Below, piece by piece: positions 4,769 to 5,685 of a stretch of 5,685 bases of DNA. This DNA comes from Chloroflexota bacterium. GTDB taxonomy: Bacteria; Chloroflexota; Anaerolineae; Caldilineales; Caldilineaceae. The notes below the pieces were generated by a model, which did no database searches, had not been told where the DNA came from, and saw nothing but the letters and a program-made list of their open reading frames with translations. The position numbers were made by a program, and so were the translations under genes. Location: the NCBI GenBank assembly GCA_016199425.1, contig JACQGT010000643.1:1-5685 (forward strand). The letters run 5' to 3'. The first letter of the stretch is position 1. The number at the start of each line of letters is the position of its first letter.

Positions 4769-5617
4769 GTGACCCCTGCCCTGCCCGTCTGGTACACCCG
4801 CCCCCGTCGCCCCGCTGCCATCAACCGCACAGGGCCCGATGGCCGCGTCTGGCGGGTGACGGTTATCGTCCCCACCCGCAACGAAGCGGTCAACCTGCGC
4901 CCGGTGCTGGAAGTGGCCGCGCCCTTCGCCGATGAACTGCTGGTGGTGGACGGCCACAGCAACGACGACACCCGGCAGATTGCCGAGGCGATGGGCGCGA
5001 CCGTCGTGCTGGACAATGCGCGGGGCAAAGGCGACGCCCTCCGGGTGGGGATGGCGCGGGCGACCGGCGATGTGCTGGTCTTTGTGGACGCCGACGGCAG
5101 CCACGACCCGAGGGACATCCCGGCGCTCGTCCAGCCGATTATCGACGGCCACGCCGATCACATCTCCGGCTCCCGGATGCTGGGCGGCAGCGACGAACTC
5201 CACGCCACTCTGCACCAGTTTGTACGACTCTTCGGCAGCCAGATCATCACCCTCAGCGTCAACTACACCCAGAACGTGCGTCTGACCGACTGCCAGAATG
5301 GCTTCCGGGCCATCCGCCGGGATGTGGCCCTGGCTCTGGGCTTGCAGGAAAATATCACGACGATTGAGCAGGAAATGGTCATCAAAACAGTGCGCCTGGG
5401 CTACCGGCTGGGCGAAGTGGCAACCCACGAGTATGTGCGGGCCAATGGCGAATCCAACTTCCGGGTGCTGGATGTCTGGCCGCGCTACGTGCGCAGTTGG
5501 CTCTATTATCTGCTCCTGTGGCGACCTCACCGCGCGCAGATAGAAGCCTTAACACAGAGGCGCAAAGATGCAGAGACGAATGCGTTAGCGGTCTCCACGC
5601 CTAAACAGAAGGGATAG
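4769..5617 (+). CDS. Family 2 glycosyltransferase, DPM1/polyprenyl-phosphate sugar transferase-like
   Basis: This 282-residue GT-A enzyme would move a sugar from a nucleotide donor to a lipid phosphate or similar acceptor at the inner face of the membrane. Motifs in order: VTVIVPTRNEA (30-40), VVDGHSNDDT (59-68, in place of the commoner VDDxSxDxT), GKGDA (86-90), FVDADGSHDP (105-114, the metal-binding DxD region), TDCQNGFRA (173-181), a TIEQEM segment with Glu200 (198-203), and ANGESNF (225-231). No strong membrane helix is seen, unlike some DPM1 relatives with two C-terminal helices; only YYLLLW (246-251) is hydrophobic. The start is GTG with GAGG 5 nt upstream. Residues from about 261 on (LTQRRKDAET) come from a repeat element, so the original end was probably near residue 258. 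Donor and acceptor are not readable. Confidence 0.9.
   Translation: MTPALPVWYTRPRRPAAINRTGPDGRVWRVTVIVPTRNEAVNLRPVLEVAAPFADELLVVDGHSNDDTRQIAEAMGATVVLDNARGKGDALRVGMARATGDVLVFVDADGSHDPRDIPALVQPIIDGHADHISGSRMLGGSDELHATLHQFVRLFGSQIITLSVNYTQNVRLTDCQNGFRAIRRDVALALGLQENITTIEQEMVIKTVRLGYRLGEVATHEYVRANGESNFRVLDVWPRYVRSWLYYLLLWRPHRAQIEALTQRRKDAETNALAVSTPKQKG
5551..5575 (+). repeat. 8-nt-period GCAGAG-type repeat inside the glycosyltransferase 3' end
   Basis: The sequence reads as three 8-nt units of the pattern (A/G)CrCAGAG: ACACAGAG, GCGCAAAG, ATGCAGAG. It is the same class of purine-rich, 8-nt-period dispersed repeat as the block upstream of this gene, in the same orientation. Read in frame it gives TQRRKDAE, a peptide often produced when such repeats fall inside annotated genes. 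Confidence 0.65.
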
Positions 5618-5664
5618 CCTTCAATGGGGGGCCGTCCAATCCTACTCCGTACGGCGAAAAGATC

Positions 5665-5685
5665 GACCCTTCGACAGGCTCAGGA
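5665..5685. repeat. Edge of a dispersed CCTTCGACAGGCTCAGGA-type repeat
   Basis: The last bases (CCCTTCGACAGGCTCAGGA) match a short intergenic repeat I know from many unrelated bacterial genomes, which usually continues as an inverted partner (TGAGC...GTCGAAGG). The partner would lie outside this window. Between the glycosyltransferase stop at 5617 and this element there is nothing else I can name. Confidence 0.6.

Noticed and set aside
4715..5530. 271-codon minus-strand open frame opposite the glycosyltransferase
   Set aside because: It is the antisense shadow of a gene with full GT2 motifs; no domain is recognisable in it.

Overview
The window looks like a GC-rich, non-model bacterial chromosome segment. 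My best guess is Chloroflexota (Caldilineae/Anaerolineae type). That guess rests on the gene mix (a NnrD with a long linker, DUF433/DUF5615 and DUF2281-like toxin-antitoxin genes, DUF4037), frequent GTG/TTG starts, and degenerate CGCGGAG- and GCAGAG-type intergenic repeats. It is inference, not proof. No rRNA, tRNA, transposase or CRISPR array is visible.

Layout. Positions 1-4393 are all minus strand. Read in transcription order from the right, they hold: a DUF433 antitoxin overlapping a DUF5615 PIN-like toxin by ATGA (4393-3804); a DUF4037 nucleotidyltransferase-like protein starting 3 nt later (3800-2700); an orphan AbrB/DUF2281-type antitoxin with its own promoter (2614-2303); an 84-nt remnant that reads like the very C-terminus of a PIN toxin (2304-2221); a cyclase-family metallohydrolase (2199-1555); a palindromic repeat (1518-1538); and the first 490 codons of nnrD, the NAD(P)HX repair enzyme, which runs off the left edge. 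On the plus strand, after a 375-bp divergent intergenic region filled with short repeats, lies one family 2 glycosyltransferase (4769-5617). The right edge carries the start of another common short repeat.

How the genes fit together. The housekeeping part is cyclase plus nnrD, plausibly co-transcribed although a repeat hairpin sits between them. The accessory part is 2221-4393: one intact toxin-antitoxin pair, one decayed pair, and DUF4037 between them. The intact pair and DUF4037 are packed like one operon (4-nt overlap, then a 3-nt gap) and DUF4037 has a ribosome-binding site inside the toxin gene. The glycosyltransferase probably transfers a sugar to a polyprenyl phosphate or similar acceptor and is unrelated to the rest. 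The points most worth a second look are the PIN-toxin remnant behind the orphan antitoxin, the three-gene toxin-antitoxin/DUF4037 cassette with its odd TTG start, and the repeat that supplies the glycosyltransferase C-terminus.
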